Below, piece after piece: positions 18,071 to 29,450 of a stretch of 64,000 nt of DNA (the first letter of the stretch is position 1; each line of letters opens with the position of its first letter). The notes under the pieces are model-generated. The model saw only the letters and a list, made by a program, of their open reading frames with translations. It searched no databases and was not told the origin of the DNA. The stretch comes from Brevundimonas terrae (GTDB lineage Bacteria > Pseudomonadota > Alphaproteobacteria > Caulobacterales > Caulobacteraceae): the NCBI RefSeq assembly GCF_011761985.1, contig NZ_JAASQT010000003.1, positions 248,001-312,000 on the forward strand, written 5' to 3'. Position numbers and translations under genes: made by a program.

Positions 18071-18808
18071 TTATCCCTTGCTCTTGTCCAGCTTGTTCAG
18101 GGCCACGAGGAAGACCTCGGCACTGTCCTTACGGCTGGATTCCGGCTTGAAATATTTCACCGTCTCGAACTCTTCACGCAGACGGGTCAGAACGCCACCG
18201 GCGTCGCCACCCTGAAAATTCTTGGTGACGAAGCTTCCGCCCGGTTTCAGCGTGCGGATGGCAAAGTCCGCCGCGATCTCGATCAGGGCGATGATTTTCA
18301 AGTGGTCGGTCTTGCGGTGGCCGATGGTGTTGTGGGCCATGTCGGACAGCACAAGATCAGGACGACCACCCAGAGCATCAATCATCTGCTGGTCCACACC
18401 CGGATGGGTAAAGTCGGCCTGAAGCAGGAACGCGCCCGGAATAGGCTCGATCATCAACAGGTCCACACCGGCCACTTCCTGTGCGCCACGATCCAGACAA
18501 ACCTGCACCCAGCCACCGGGGGCAGCGCCAAGGTCGATCACGCGGCTGCCTTTTTTGATCAAGCCGAACTTGTCGTCGATCTCGGACAGTTTAAAGGCCG
18601 CACGGCTGCGCCAGCCTTCGGCGCGTGCGCGTTCGGACCATTTGTCGGTCAGCTGGCGTTTGATCCAGGACTGTTGCGAAAGAGTCTTTTCCTTCGCCGT
18701 CTTGATTTTCTTACCCTGACTGCGCCCCGCAGCGGTTCCGCCGGTAGGCAGACGCACCATACGACGGCGCTCGACGGGTTGCTCGGCAGGCTTTTCTTTA
18801 TCAGTCAT
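18071..18808 (-). CDS. rlmE: 23S rRNA 2'-O-ribose methyltransferase RlmE (FtsJ/RrmJ)
   Basis: This 245-residue SAM-dependent enzyme methylates U2552 of 23S rRNA in the E. coli counterpart. The K-D-K-E catalytic tetrad is visible as Lys73 (RAAFKL), Asp156 (VLSDMAHN), Lys196 (FVTKNFQG) and Glu231 (SAEVFLV), and the SAM motif is VIDLGAAPGGW. I prefer ATG 18808 to the GTG at 18817. The basic N-terminal 45 residues are longer than in E. coli, as is common in alphaproteobacteria. Confidence 0.95.
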   Translation of the reverse strand: MTDKEKPAEQPVERRRMVRLPTGGTAAGRSQGKKIKTAKEKTLSQQSWIKRQLTDKWSERARAEGWRSRAAFKLSEIDDKFGLIKKGSRVIDLGAAPGGWVQVCLDRGAQEVAGVDLLMIEPIPGAFLLQADFTHPGVDQQMIDALGGRPDLVLSDMAHNTIGHRKTDHLKIIALIEIAADFAIRTLKPGGSFVTKNFQGGDAGGVLTRLREEFETVKYFKPESSRKDSAEVFLVALNKLDKSKG

Positions 18809-18882
18809 ACTTCCCACATAGCCTCACGCGCGTTCTACCGCTATGACCCGCGCACAAGTTTACTGAGCCAAGGAGCGCCAAA

Positions 18883-19344
18883 ATGGCCGAAACCCTTACT
18901 TTCTTCATCGACACCGGCGACAACCAAGAAAAGCCGGTCGTTATCAAGCTGCGCTCGGACCTGGCTCCGAACCACGTCAAGCAGATCACCGATCTGGCTT
19001 CGGAAGGCTTCTATGACGGCGTCGTGTTCCACCGCGTCATCCCGGGCTTCATGGCGCAGGGCGGCGATCCGACGGGCACCGGTACCTCGGGCTCCAAAAA
19101 GCCGAACCTGAAGCAAGAGTTCAGCGCAGAACCGCACGTTCGCGGCGTCTGCTCGATGGCCCGTACCGCTAATCCGGACAGCGCCAACTCGCAGTTCTTC
19201 ATCTGCTTCGACGATGCCCGCTTCCTCGACAAGCAATACACCGTCTGGGGTGAAGTGACCGAAGGTATGGACGTGATCGACGCCCTGCCGAAGGGCGAGC
19301 CGCCGCGCGCGCCGGGCAAGATCGTCCGCACCGAAGTCGCCTAA
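18883..19344 (+). CDS. Cyclophilin-type peptidyl-prolyl cis-trans isomerase
   Basis: This 153-residue enzyme has the cyclophilin core FHRVIPGFMAQGGD, the SMART-like VCSMARTANPDSANSQFFI and the VWGEVTEGMDVID segment. It has no signal peptide, so it is cytoplasmic (PpiB-like). AAGGAG lies 8 bp before the ATG. It is divergent from rlmE and closed by a strong terminator that overlaps the end of the convergent lipoprotein gene. Confidence 0.96.
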   Translation: MAETLTFFIDTGDNQEKPVVIKLRSDLAPNHVKQITDLASEGFYDGVVFHRVIPGFMAQGGDPTGTGTSGSKKPNLKQEFSAEPHVRGVCSMARTANPDSANSQFFICFDDARFLDKQYTVWGEVTEGMDVIDALPKGEPPRAPGKIVRTEVA

Positions 19345-19369
19345 GCGACCTTCGCGCCAAACGATATGG

Positions 19370-19395
19370 AACAGGGAGCCTAGCGGCTCCCTGTT
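19370..19395 (+). terminator. Terminator of the cyclophilin gene
   Basis: A perfect 11-bp stem (aacagggagcc / ggctccctgtt) with a tagc tetraloop is followed by TT. It overlaps the last codons of the convergent lipoprotein gene. Confidence 0.88.
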
Positions 19396-19910
19396 TTCGT
19401 ATTCAGCGTAATGTTTTCAAAGCTTTGCGTGCCGATCTTGAAATCGCCCTGCAAGGTCCGCCCCACAGCCGCCCAGCGCCCGTCAAAGTTCACAGGGCCA
19501 AGCCCTGCTGATATCGCCTGAATGGCAACCTTGTCATCCGACAGGCCAAATCCGGCAGGCACCAGTGTCAGGGTGCGACGTTCCCCGGAAGGGGTTTGCG
19601 ACCCCTCCTCCATATCCTCGAACACCAGAAGCACAGGTGCCGTATCGGCACTGCGCGCCTTGCTCATCATCCAGTCACGCAGGGCCGCATCATCCTTGAA
19701 GACGATATGTTGCAAACGCCAGTTCTGGTGCTGGATGACGGTGGTGGGGACATACTCGCCCGCCACATCGGTCTGTATGTTCACGGCATAATGCGACGTT
19801 GCATCCGTGGTCACAGAAACGAGTGATGGCGGCTGCACAGCCTCTTTATCCGGACCACAGCCCGCCAAAAGGCCCGTTACAGCCAGCACCACCCATTTGC
19901 GTTTTGTCAC
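19380..19910 (-). CDS. Predicted lipoprotein of unknown function
   Basis: The 176-residue product has a lipoprotein signal peptide with lipobox LLAGC (Cys18). The mature part has no motif I recognise; it looks like a small beta-rich envelope domain. Its ATG overlaps the stop of the upstream methyltransferase-like gene by 4 bp, so the two form an operon. Its stop codon falls inside the cyclophilin terminator hairpin. Confidence 0.8.
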   Translation of the reverse strand: MTKRKWVVLAVTGLLAGCGPDKEAVQPPSLVSVTTDATSHYAVNIQTDVAGEYVPTTVIQHQNWRLQHIVFKDDAALRDWMMSKARSADTAPVLLVFEDMEEGSQTPSGERRTLTLVPAGFGLSDDKVAIQAISAGLGPVNFDGRWAAVGRTLQGDFKIGTQSFENITLNTKTGSR

Positions 19911-20527
19911 GGAAGCCTCAGAACAGTCGCCAACCAGCCGACATTCTGCATAGCTTCCACCGCCTCGAAAAGCGGAATCGCAACGAGGAACATCAGGCCG
20001 TCACGGATGGTCAACAGGAAGAAGCGCGGACGAACATCCAGCGCCTCGGCATCGCGCCACTTGGAAAAATCAGGACCAAAGCGCGGGGTACGGGCGCAAT
20101 AATCGGCGTAAACCTGTCCAAACTGTCCGGCCAGCCACGTCTCTTCACGCTTTACCGTGAAATAGAACACCACATAGGTCAGCAGCAGGAACAGCATGGC
20201 CACGGTGAGGCTGCCGGTCTGTGCACCCATGCCGAATGCACCCATAAAGCTGAACACATAGAGCGGGTTACGGCTGATGGAATAAGGGCCGCGATCGACG
20301 ATCTCGGCCTTTTTGCGCCCGCCGATATACAGCGAACACCATGCCCGCCCGACGATGCAGATGACGATCAGCCCAAGCCCGACCGCCTCGATGCCTTCAT
20401 GGAAGGCATGATTGCCAAAAGAGGCTGTCACAAAGGCCATGGCGATAACGCCCATAAGCCCCAGCAACAGCACGCCTTTACGGATTTTCTGGACCTTTTG
20501 CAGGTCCAGTTCCTGAGTAGCCGACAT
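19907..20527 (-). CDS. Isoprenylcysteine carboxyl methyltransferase (ICMT)-family membrane protein
   Basis: This 206-residue integral membrane protein has about five helices. The family signature near the C-terminus is YSISRNPLYVFSF followed by KREETWLAGQFGQVYADYCARTPRFGP, the SAM-binding region of ICMT/PEMT-type methyltransferases. Bacterial substrates are unknown; membrane lipids or small molecules are possible. It overlaps the downstream lipoprotein gene by 4 bp. Confidence 0.88.
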   Translation of the reverse strand: MSATQELDLQKVQKIRKGVLLLGLMGVIAMAFVTASFGNHAFHEGIEAVGLGLIVICIVGRAWCSLYIGGRKKAEIVDRGPYSISRNPLYVFSFMGAFGMGAQTGSLTVAMLFLLLTYVVFYFTVKREETWLAGQFGQVYADYCARTPRFGPDFSKWRDAEALDVRPRFFLLTIRDGLMFLVAIPLFEAVEAMQNVGWLATVLRLP

Positions 20528-20592
20528 TCGTGTTTTCCTGTTTGGAAGTCAGCGAAATGGCAACCCGAATATTGGCGTTTTCAAGACCGGAT

Positions 20593-21552
20593 TTAACGGC
20601 TCAACCAGCCATCCAGACGGTGGAAACTGTCGATGGCCAGTTCAGTGGCCGACTGGAAGGCCGCGGGGCTGATGCGTTCGAAATCGTCGGACGGCTTGTG
20701 ATAATCCTCGTGGAAATTCACGCCGAAATACAGGAACGGAACACCCGCACGGTGGAACATGCCGTGGTCCGACGCCATCACCCAATTATCCGATCCGGTA
20801 TCCTGCGGCGTATCCTTGCCAAAGTTCAGGCGGATCGAACCGCGCGGCTGGACCGGATCCAGAGCGGTACGGAAATACGGGTGCTGATAGGTGCCGGTCA
20901 CCCAAAGATAGCCATCGACATCGGCGCGGCCTGTCATGTCGAAATTGATGTTCATGGCCATGGACGACAAAGGCACAGGCGGGGCCTCGACAAACTCTTT
21001 CGCGCCCAGCAGTCCGCGCTCCTCGCCATCCAGCGCCACGATCAGCACATTATGTTCCGGCGGATTGGCCTTCAGGCGCTTGGCCAGTTCCAGCATGGTG
21101 GCCACGCCCGACGCATTGTCGTCTGCACCGTTATAGACATGACCTTCGCGCACGCCGACATGGTCGTAATGGGCGGTGACGACGATGTATTTGTCCGAAA
21201 CGCGCGTGCCGGGAATGACGCCCAGAATATTGATGCCGTTGAAGGTTTTCGGACCATCGGGGGAACGGCCCTGCGCTTCCCACGGTTGCAGGCGGCCCAT
21301 GGATGACGGACCGATGCCCATCGCCTCCAGTCGGCCAACAATATAGTCGCGCGCCTTGGCCCCGCCTTCGGTGCCCGTATCGCGGCCCTGCATGTCATCG
21401 GCAGACAGAATACGCAGATCGTCCATCAACTGGCTGTAATCGGCCGTTTCAACCGCGACAGGCGGCGCTGCGGTCGAGGTCGCGGGCGTTGTTTCGCACG
21501 CGGCAAGACCCAGAACGGCGGCGATAATCAGGCTGGCGGACAGCGGACGCAT
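20593..21552 (-). CDS. M28-family zinc aminopeptidase, lipoprotein
   Basis: This 319-residue protein has lipobox LAAC (Cys19). The two-zinc peptidase motifs are visible: His128 and Asp130 in TAHYDHVG, bridging Asp144 in NGADDNASG, catalytic Glu177 and ligand Glu178 in DGEERG, Asp205 in NFDMTGR, and a late His in DYHKPSDD. It should be anchored facing the periplasm and release N-terminal residues from peptides. It lies 65 bp upstream of the ICMT-lipoprotein pair on the same strand, and divergent from ligA. Confidence 0.93.
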   Translation of the reverse strand: MRPLSASLIIAAVLGLAACETTPATSTAAPPVAVETADYSQLMDDLRILSADDMQGRDTGTEGGAKARDYIVGRLEAMGIGPSSMGRLQPWEAQGRSPDGPKTFNGINILGVIPGTRVSDKYIVVTAHYDHVGVREGHVYNGADDNASGVATMLELAKRLKANPPEHNVLIVALDGEERGLLGAKEFVEAPPVPLSSMAMNINFDMTGRADVDGYLWVTGTYQHPYFRTALDPVQPRGSIRLNFGKDTPQDTGSDNWVMASDHGMFHRAGVPFLYFGVNFHEDYHKPSDDFERISPAAFQSATELAIDSFHRLDGWLSR

Positions 21553-21671
21553 AGGCAGAGGCTCCGAAAGATTTGCGTGCAGCCTAGTGACGCTTTGCCC
21601 GTTGTCCAGATTAGCTTTCTGTCATGTGCATGACGGATGTAAGATAGCACACCGCCCCTGACTGTGACTGA

Positions 21672-24014
<2,343 letters not shown>

Positions 24015-24031
24015 GGACTGAGGGTTCGAGT

Positions 24032-24928
24032 ATGCGAGCGGTCGCTATCGACTTCGAAACGGCAAACGAGCAGCGCGCCAGCGCCTGCTCGATCGGACTG
24101 GCATGGATCGAGGATGGCCGCGTCACCGACCGCGAAACCCACCTGATCCGTCCGCCGGAAATGCGTTTTGCGCCGGTGAACATCCGCATTCACGGCATTA
24201 CCCCCGACATGGTCGAGGATGCGCCGGAATTCCCCGACGTTCTGGCCAGCCTGCGCGAGCGCATAGACGGCTGCGACATGGTGCTGGCCCACAATGCGGG
24301 CTTTGACATGAGCGTGGTTCGCGCCAGTTGCGACACCTATGCCCTGTCCTATCCCGAGTTCGATTATCTCTGCACCGTCAAGGTGGCCCAGAAGGTCTGG
24401 CGCGATCTGGGTACGGCCCGTCTGAATGCCCTTGGCGACCATCTGGGTATCGCCTTCAAGCACCACGATGCGGGCGAAGATGCCTTTGTCTGTGCCGAAA
24501 TCGCGCTGGAGGCCATGCGCCTGAATCAGGTCGCCAACCTGCACGAACTGGCCAGAGCCACACAGGTCGGCGTCGGGCGCATGAACGCGACGGGCTATTC
24601 AGCCTGTTCCGCCCCGCGTGTGGCCCGCCCGCGCAACGGCACCGCCCCCAGCGCCTTCTCCGATGTTTATCGGCCCGTGCCCGGTATGCCCCGTTCCATG
24701 GACGGAAAACGGGTTGTATTTTCGGGTCAGCTCACACGTTTTTCGCGTAACGAAGCCCAAGAAATTGCTGGACGTTTTGGCGCGCGCGTCATGGGTTCGG
24801 TCACCGCCAAGACCGACTTGGTGGTGGTCGGCAATGGTGCAGGATCAAAGCTGGATCGCGCCCGCCATCTGGGCCTGAAATTGCTGTCCGAAGCCGATTT
24901 TTTGGACCTGATTACCGTAAAATCTTGA
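24032..24928 (+). CDS. DnaQ-like 3'-5' exonuclease with C-terminal BRCT domain
   Basis: This 298-residue protein starts at ATG 24032 (GAGGG upstream). The DEDDh exonuclease motifs are present: Asp7 and Glu9 (DFET), Asp92 (HNAGFDM), His145 and Asp150 (HDAGEDA). Residues from about 225 form a BRCT domain (KRVVFSGQLTRFSR...GSVTAKTD...GAGSKL) closely resembling that of LigA, encoded 17 bp upstream. Probable role in trimming DNA ends during repair or replication together with ligase; the partner of the BRCT domain is unknown. The pair is very likely one transcript. Confidence 0.9.
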   Translation: MRAVAIDFETANEQRASACSIGLAWIEDGRVTDRETHLIRPPEMRFAPVNIRIHGITPDMVEDAPEFPDVLASLRERIDGCDMVLAHNAGFDMSVVRASCDTYALSYPEFDYLCTVKVAQKVWRDLGTARLNALGDHLGIAFKHHDAGEDAFVCAEIALEAMRLNQVANLHELARATQVGVGRMNATGYSACSAPRVARPRNGTAPSAFSDVYRPVPGMPRSMDGKRVVFSGQLTRFSRNEAQEIAGRFGARVMGSVTAKTDLVVVGNGAGSKLDRARHLGLKLLSEADFLDLITVKS

Positions 24929-25065
24929 CGCAAGGTCATGTTTTAAAAGCATAAACCGCAGTAATTTTAGGTCTTGTTTATAACGCAATCTGGCAGCAAC
25001 CTGTGGTCAACGGATCCGCTCCCCTATGAGCCGACCTCGTGATCCGACCTTGGGAAGTAGACACC

Positions 25066-25488
25066 ATGAAGACCATGATTTTCGCCGCTGCTGCTCTGGC
25101 CGCCTCGGCCATGGCGGCCCCCGCTCTGGCCAGTGACCCGACCGGCCTATGGCAGACCCCGACCAATGGCGGTCAGGTCCGCATCGAACGCTGTGGCAGC
25201 GCCCTGTGCGGCACGCTGGTCACCTCGTCGCACATCCGCGCCAATCCCGATGTCCGTGACGCCCGCAACAAGGACGAGAGCCAGCGCGGTCGTACCCTGC
25301 GCGGCCTGCGTATGCTGTCGGGCTTTAGCGGTGGCCCAAGCGAATGGCGCGGTGGATCGGTTTATAATCCCGAGGATGGCGGCACCTATCGCGGCACCAT
25401 CACCATGACCAATGACAACACCCTGCGTCTGCGCGGCTGCATCGTCGCCCCGCTGTGCAAGACCCAGACCTGGACCCGCATCCAGTAG
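25066..25488 (+). CDS. DUF2147-family secreted protein
   Basis: This 140-residue protein starts at ATG 25066 (a GTG at 25039 is less likely) and has a signal peptide ending near ALAS (about residue 23). The mature part shows the DUF2147 pattern: GLWQTP start, paired cysteines in ERCGSALCG, and a final LRGCIVAPLCKTQTWTR. Function unknown; members are small periplasmic beta-barrel-like proteins. Single-gene unit with a terminator at 25512. Confidence 0.9.
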   Translation: MKTMIFAAAALAASAMAAPALASDPTGLWQTPTNGGQVRIERCGSALCGTLVTSSHIRANPDVRDARNKDESQRGRTLRGLRMLSGFSGGPSEWRGGSVYNPEDGGTYRGTITMTNDNTLRLRGCIVAPLCKTQTWTRIQ

Positions 25489-25511
25489 GCGCGGTCACAG
25501 CCTGAAATAAT

Positions 25512-25540
25512 AAAGCCCCGTAGCAAGACTACGGGGCTTT
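25512..25540. terminator. Bidirectional terminator between DUF2147 gene and lrgB
   Basis: A perfect 12-bp stem (aaagccccgtag / ctacggggcttt) with a 5-nt loop is followed by TTTCG on the right and by A/T-rich sequence on the left. It serves both convergent units. Confidence 0.9.
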
Positions 25541-25546
25541 TTCGTA

Positions 25547-26242
25547 TCAGATCAGGGCTGCAACGATGGACAGCAAGGTCGCCGTCACCACCGCATTCAG
25601 TGCCATGCCGAGGCCTGCATAGGCCCCTGCTGTATCGCTGACCTGAAAGGCGCGGGCCGAGCCGACACCGTGGGCCGCAACCCCCACAGCAAAACCGCGC
25701 ACGCGATAGTCGCGTATCCGCATCAGGTTCAAAACGGGCGTCGCCACCATGGCCCCCAGTACGCCCGAAAAGATAATGATGATGGCCGCCAGTGCCGGAA
25801 TACCGCCAAGGGTCGTAGCCACGGCCATCCCTACTGGGGTCGTCGTAGAGCGCGGCGCAATCGACGCCATGATGTCCAGCGGCGCACCGAACATCCACAC
25901 AATGCCCACCGCCGAGACAATGGCCGTCAAAGCCCCCGCCATCACCGCCAGAGCCAGCGGTACGGCCAGTTTGCGAATGGCCTTGCGCTGTTCCCAGATC
26001 GGCACCGCCATCGACACAACGGCTGGTCCCAACAGGAAGCTGATCATCGCCGTCGATGCGGCATAGGTGTCATAGGCCGTGTCCGTCACCCAAAGGGCCG
26101 CGATAATCACCGGCACCGACCACAGAACCGGATGGCCCAGCGGCGGACGACCCAGTTTCTGTGACAGACGGTCCATGACCGCAAAGACCACGACAGTTAC
26201 CGACAGCCACAATAGGGTGGCGAACAGATCGGGCGACGTCAT
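25547..26242 (-). CDS. LrgB-family membrane protein
   Basis: This 231-residue protein of about seven helices shows LrgB/CidB motifs: FLLGPAVVSMAVPIW, SIAPRSTTTPVGMAVA and AAHGVGSARAF. LrgB/CidB are partners of LrgA/CidA holin-like proteins, implicated in autolysis control and export of metabolites such as pyruvate or glycolate in plants and Gram-positives. The gene overlaps the CidA/LrgA-like gene by 4 bp, so the two are made together. Confidence 0.93.
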   Translation of the reverse strand: MTSPDLFATLLWLSVTVVVFAVMDRLSQKLGRPPLGHPVLWSVPVIIAALWVTDTAYDTYAASTAMISFLLGPAVVSMAVPIWEQRKAIRKLAVPLALAVMAGALTAIVSAVGIVWMFGAPLDIMASIAPRSTTTPVGMAVATTLGGIPALAAIIIIFSGVLGAMVATPVLNLMRIRDYRVRGFAVGVAAHGVGSARAFQVSDTAGAYAGLGMALNAVVTATLLSIVAALI

Positions 26243-26604
26243 GCGTCATGCTCCCGATCATCATGATCCATGCGCTTGATCGCCCACTGGAACACGAGGG
26301 CCGTCACCACCAGCGTCAGCAGGGTCGAAATGGCGGTGGCCACGATAATAGCCACGCCATGACGGGCCAGAACCGGCCCTTCGTTCATCAGGCCGACGGC
26401 AGCCGGCACAAACATGATAGCCAGATGCGCCGTAAGCCATGCCGTCACCTTTTCCAGTGACGGACGCTCGCGGCGCACCAAGGCCAGCCAGACCAGCAAA
26501 AGAGCCATGCCGATCACCGAACCCGGCACAGGTACGCCTACAAACCGGTGAACGGCCTCGCCTGCCAACTGGCAGACAAGAAGAAGGGCAATGGCTCCCA
26601 GCAT
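26239..26604 (-). CDS. CidA/LrgA-family holin-like protein
   Basis: This 121-residue, four-helix membrane protein has the family core GVPVPGSVIGMALLLVWL and LTAHLAIMFVPAAVGLM. It overlaps lrgB by 4 bp (ATGA) and starts 6 bp after the aminopeptidase gene, making a three-gene unit. It probably forms a membrane complex with LrgB. Confidence 0.92.
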   Translation of the reverse strand: MLGAIALLLVCQLAGEAVHRFVGVPVPGSVIGMALLLVWLALVRRERPSLEKVTAWLTAHLAIMFVPAAVGLMNEGPVLARHGVAIIVATAISTLLTLVVTALVFQWAIKRMDHDDREHDA

Positions 26605-26610
26605 TAAAGC

Positions 26611-28437
26611 TTACAGCGCTACCGTCTGGGTCTTCAGCCACGCCAGCGCGGCTTCGTCCTTTTGAACCCCATCGGCCAACAGCGGACCGACCTTGGCCAG
26701 AACCTCGGCATGATAGGCATCCACATAAGCGCGTTCCTGCGGCGTCAGCATATCGACGTCGATCAGCTTGCGATCCAGCGGTGCCAAGGTCAGTTGCTCG
26801 AAGCCGTGCATCTTGCGCTCGCCGCCCTCGGGCACGCTCGGCTCGGTCACGACCTGAAGCGTCTCGATACGGATGCCCCACTCGCCTTCGCGGTAATAGC
26901 CCGGCTCGTTCGACAGGATCATACCCGTCATCAGAGGCTGGCTGGTGCCCCAGTTGGCGATACGCTGCGGGCCTTCGTGGACACCCAGATAAGAGCCGAC
27001 GCCGTGGCCGGTGCCGTGATCAAAATCAAAGCCGGCATTCCACAGAGGCTGACGCGCGACCGCATCAATCTGCATACCGGAAGCGCCCGCAGGGAAACGG
27101 ATCACCGCCATGGCGATGTGGCCCTTCAGGACCAGAGTGAACATGCGGCGCTGTTCATCCGTACCCTCGCCGATGGCCATGGTGCGGGTGACGTCCGTGG
27201 TGCCGTCCAGATACTGGCCACCGCCGTCCACCAGCAGAAGGCTGCCCTTCTCCATCGGACGGATCTTGGCCCCGACCGGCTTGTAGTGCGGCAGGGCACC
27301 ATTGGCGGCGACACCCGCAATGGTGTCGAACGACAGGTCTTTCAGTTCGCCTGTCGCCTCGCGGAAGCCTTCCAAGGCTTCAACGATGGCGCGTTCGTCC
27401 GGCAGGTTTTCCTGCGCATAGGTATCGACCCAGTACAGGAAGCGGGTCAGGGCCGCGCCGTCACGGATGTGGGCGCGGCGGCTGCCCTCGATCTCGACGG
27501 CGTTCTTGCAGGCGCGCGGAATGGCGCACGGGTCCATGGCGCGAACCACGGTGGCACCGGCGCTTTCCAGCGCGTCGAAATACCATGCCGAGGAAATGGC
27601 CGGATCAATAACGACCTTCTGGCCCGACAGAGCAGCCAGTGCGCCCTCCAAGGTTTCGGGCGCGGCCAGCGTCACTTCGTTGCCCAGCCATGCGGGCAGT
27701 TCGTCAGTGATCTTGGCCGGATCAAGGAAGATGGTGGCCGAACCATCGGCACGCACAATGGCCTGACCCAGCGGCAGCGGCGTGCGGATCACATCACCGC
27801 CACGGATATTGAACAGCCATGCCAGCGACGACGGCGCGGTCAGGACAGCCACATCGCCACCCTTGTCGGCAATCGACTGGCCGATACGGGCGCGTTTCGA
27901 CGCGGCGCTTTCGCCCGCATATTTTTCGGGGTGCGGCACGACGGGGGCCTGCGGCTGGGCCGGACGGGCATCGCCCCACGCCAGATCAATCGGGCTCTGG
28001 ACCACGGCCTTCAGCGAAGCACCCGCCTTTTGTACAGCCGCACGCAGCGCATCCAGCGCATCGGGGCTGTGCAGGCGCGGGTCATAGCCGATGACCTGAC
28101 CGGATTTCACATTGGCCGACAGCCATGCATTCTGTTCGTTCAGCGGCACACGCGCGAACAGGGCTTCATCGGTCTGGGCCTTGGCTTGAACCGTATAGCG
28201 GCCATCGACGAATATGGCGGCGCTGTCGGCAAACACGACGCCCGCCCCTGCCGAGCCGGTAAAGCCCGTCACAAATGCCAGACGCTCGCTGGCATCGGGC
28301 AGATACTCGTTCTGGTGTTCGTCCTCGTGCGGGACCAGCAGGCCATCAAGGCCCTGTTTCGCCATTTCGGCACGCACCAAAGGCAGGTGTTTCGCGCCAA
28401 ACGAGGGATCGGTGGTTTCGTCGAAGGTCTGTCTCAT
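26611..28437 (-). CDS. Xaa-Pro aminopeptidase (M24B, aminopeptidase P), long form
   Basis: The 608-residue enzyme cleaves N-terminal residues before proline. It is the three-domain form, with creatinase-like N-terminal domains (GLLVPHEDEHQNEYLP) and an M24 catalytic domain with metal ligands Asp404, Asp415, His478, Glu511 and Glu525. Cytoplasmic, no signal peptide. It starts 62 bp after prmA and is followed at 6 bp by the CidA/LrgB pair. Confidence 0.96.
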   Translation of the reverse strand: MRQTFDETTDPSFGAKHLPLVRAEMAKQGLDGLLVPHEDEHQNEYLPDASERLAFVTGFTGSAGAGVVFADSAAIFVDGRYTVQAKAQTDEALFARVPLNEQNAWLSANVKSGQVIGYDPRLHSPDALDALRAAVQKAGASLKAVVQSPIDLAWGDARPAQPQAPVVPHPEKYAGESAASKRARIGQSIADKGGDVAVLTAPSSLAWLFNIRGGDVIRTPLPLGQAIVRADGSATIFLDPAKITDELPAWLGNEVTLAAPETLEGALAALSGQKVVIDPAISSAWYFDALESAGATVVRAMDPCAIPRACKNAVEIEGSRRAHIRDGAALTRFLYWVDTYAQENLPDERAIVEALEGFREATGELKDLSFDTIAGVAANGALPHYKPVGAKIRPMEKGSLLLVDGGGQYLDGTTDVTRTMAIGEGTDEQRRMFTLVLKGHIAMAVIRFPAGASGMQIDAVARQPLWNAGFDFDHGTGHGVGSYLGVHEGPQRIANWGTSQPLMTGMILSNEPGYYREGEWGIRIETLQVVTEPSVPEGGERKMHGFEQLTLAPLDRKLIDVDMLTPQERAYVDAYHAEVLAKVGPLLADGVQKDEAALAWLKTQTVAL

Positions 28438-28499
28438 AGCCTTTGACTACGCCCGACCGCCGTCGGGGGCCAGAGCCTCCGACGGCGTTTCAGCGGTTT

Positions 28500-29369
28500 T
28501 TATGCCTTGCGCAGTTGCAGGGCCGACCAGGCATCATTGTGGATGGTCTGTTCCACCACAAAACCCAGCGGGCGATAGGCATCGAGGATGCGGTCTTCCT
28601 GCGTGCGTAGCAGACCCGACAGGATAGCAACGCCACCCGACTTCAGAGCCTGCGCGATTTCAGGAGCCAGTTCGACCAGCGGTGCAGCCAGAATATTGGC
28701 GAACACCAGATCATAGGGGGCATTCTTGGCCACGCGGGCATCGTTCAGGCCGCTGGCGAAATAGAACTCGCACTTGGCATCGTTGATCTCGGCGTTTTCA
28801 TTGGCGATACGGGCCGAGGCTTCGTCAATATCGGTGCCGACAGCAATCGGGGTGCCGGTCTTGGCCGCCGCGATGGCCAGAACGCCCGTGCCACAGCCGA
28901 CGTCCAGAACCTTCTCGAAGGTCTCGCCCTTCTCCAGCAGCTTGTCGAACGCATCCAGACAGCCAACGGTCGTGCCGTGGTGGCCGGTGCCAAACGCCGC
29001 GCCCGCATCGATCTTCAGGGTCACGCGGCCTTCCGGCACCTTGCCCTGATCGTGTGCGCCATAAACGAAGAAGCGACCGGCCTCGACCGGCGGGAGGCCC
29101 GACAGGCTCATGGCCAGCCAGTCCGCATCGGCCAGTTTCTCGACGATCACTTCCAGACCTTCGACGGCACGCAGATGGGCCTCGATACCCTTGGCTTCGT
29201 CGTCCGTGGTCGGGAAAGCGTCGATGCGCCAGATGCCCAGATCCTCATCCTCTTCGAGGATCGAATAGGTCGCGCCTTCCAGCAAAACGTCCGCATCGAT
29301 AGCAGAAGCCGCCGTCTCGGCCGGAACACGCAGGCCGCGAGCAATTATCTGAAGAGCAGATTCCGACAT
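28500..29369 (-). CDS. prmA: Ribosomal protein L11 methyltransferase
   Basis: This 289-residue SAM-dependent enzyme tri-methylates L11 in E. coli. Motifs are the substrate-recognition N-terminal domain, the linker [12 protein letters not shown], the SAM site [17 protein letters not shown] and the NILAAPL catalytic region. I choose ATG 29369 over TTG 29375; both are possible. It is divergent from the Lys/Ala-rich protein gene. Confidence 0.93.
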   Translation of the reverse strand: MSESALQIIARGLRVPAETAASAIDADVLLEGATYSILEEDEDLGIWRIDAFPTTDDEAKGIEAHLRAVEGLEVIVEKLADADWLAMSLSGLPPVEAGRFFVYGAHDQGKVPEGRVTLKIDAGAAFGTGHHGTTVGCLDAFDKLLEKGETFEKVLDVGCGTGVLAIAAAKTGTPIAVGTDIDEASARIANENAEINDAKCEFYFASGLNDARVAKNAPYDLVFANILAAPLVELAPEIAQALKSGGVAILSGLLRTQEDRILDAYRPLGFVVEQTIHNDAWSALQLRKA

Positions 29370-29450
29370 TTCCAAAAATCACCGATATGATAACAAATAC
29401 GACAAGGACTGTTTTTCACCAGTCCGCCACATTCAAGGGTTGGGGATTAC

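Noticed and set aside
28458..28487. 12-bp hairpin between prmA and the aminopeptidase gene
   Set aside because: Good stem but no U-tract on the strand of the genes; may just be a structured intergenic sequence.
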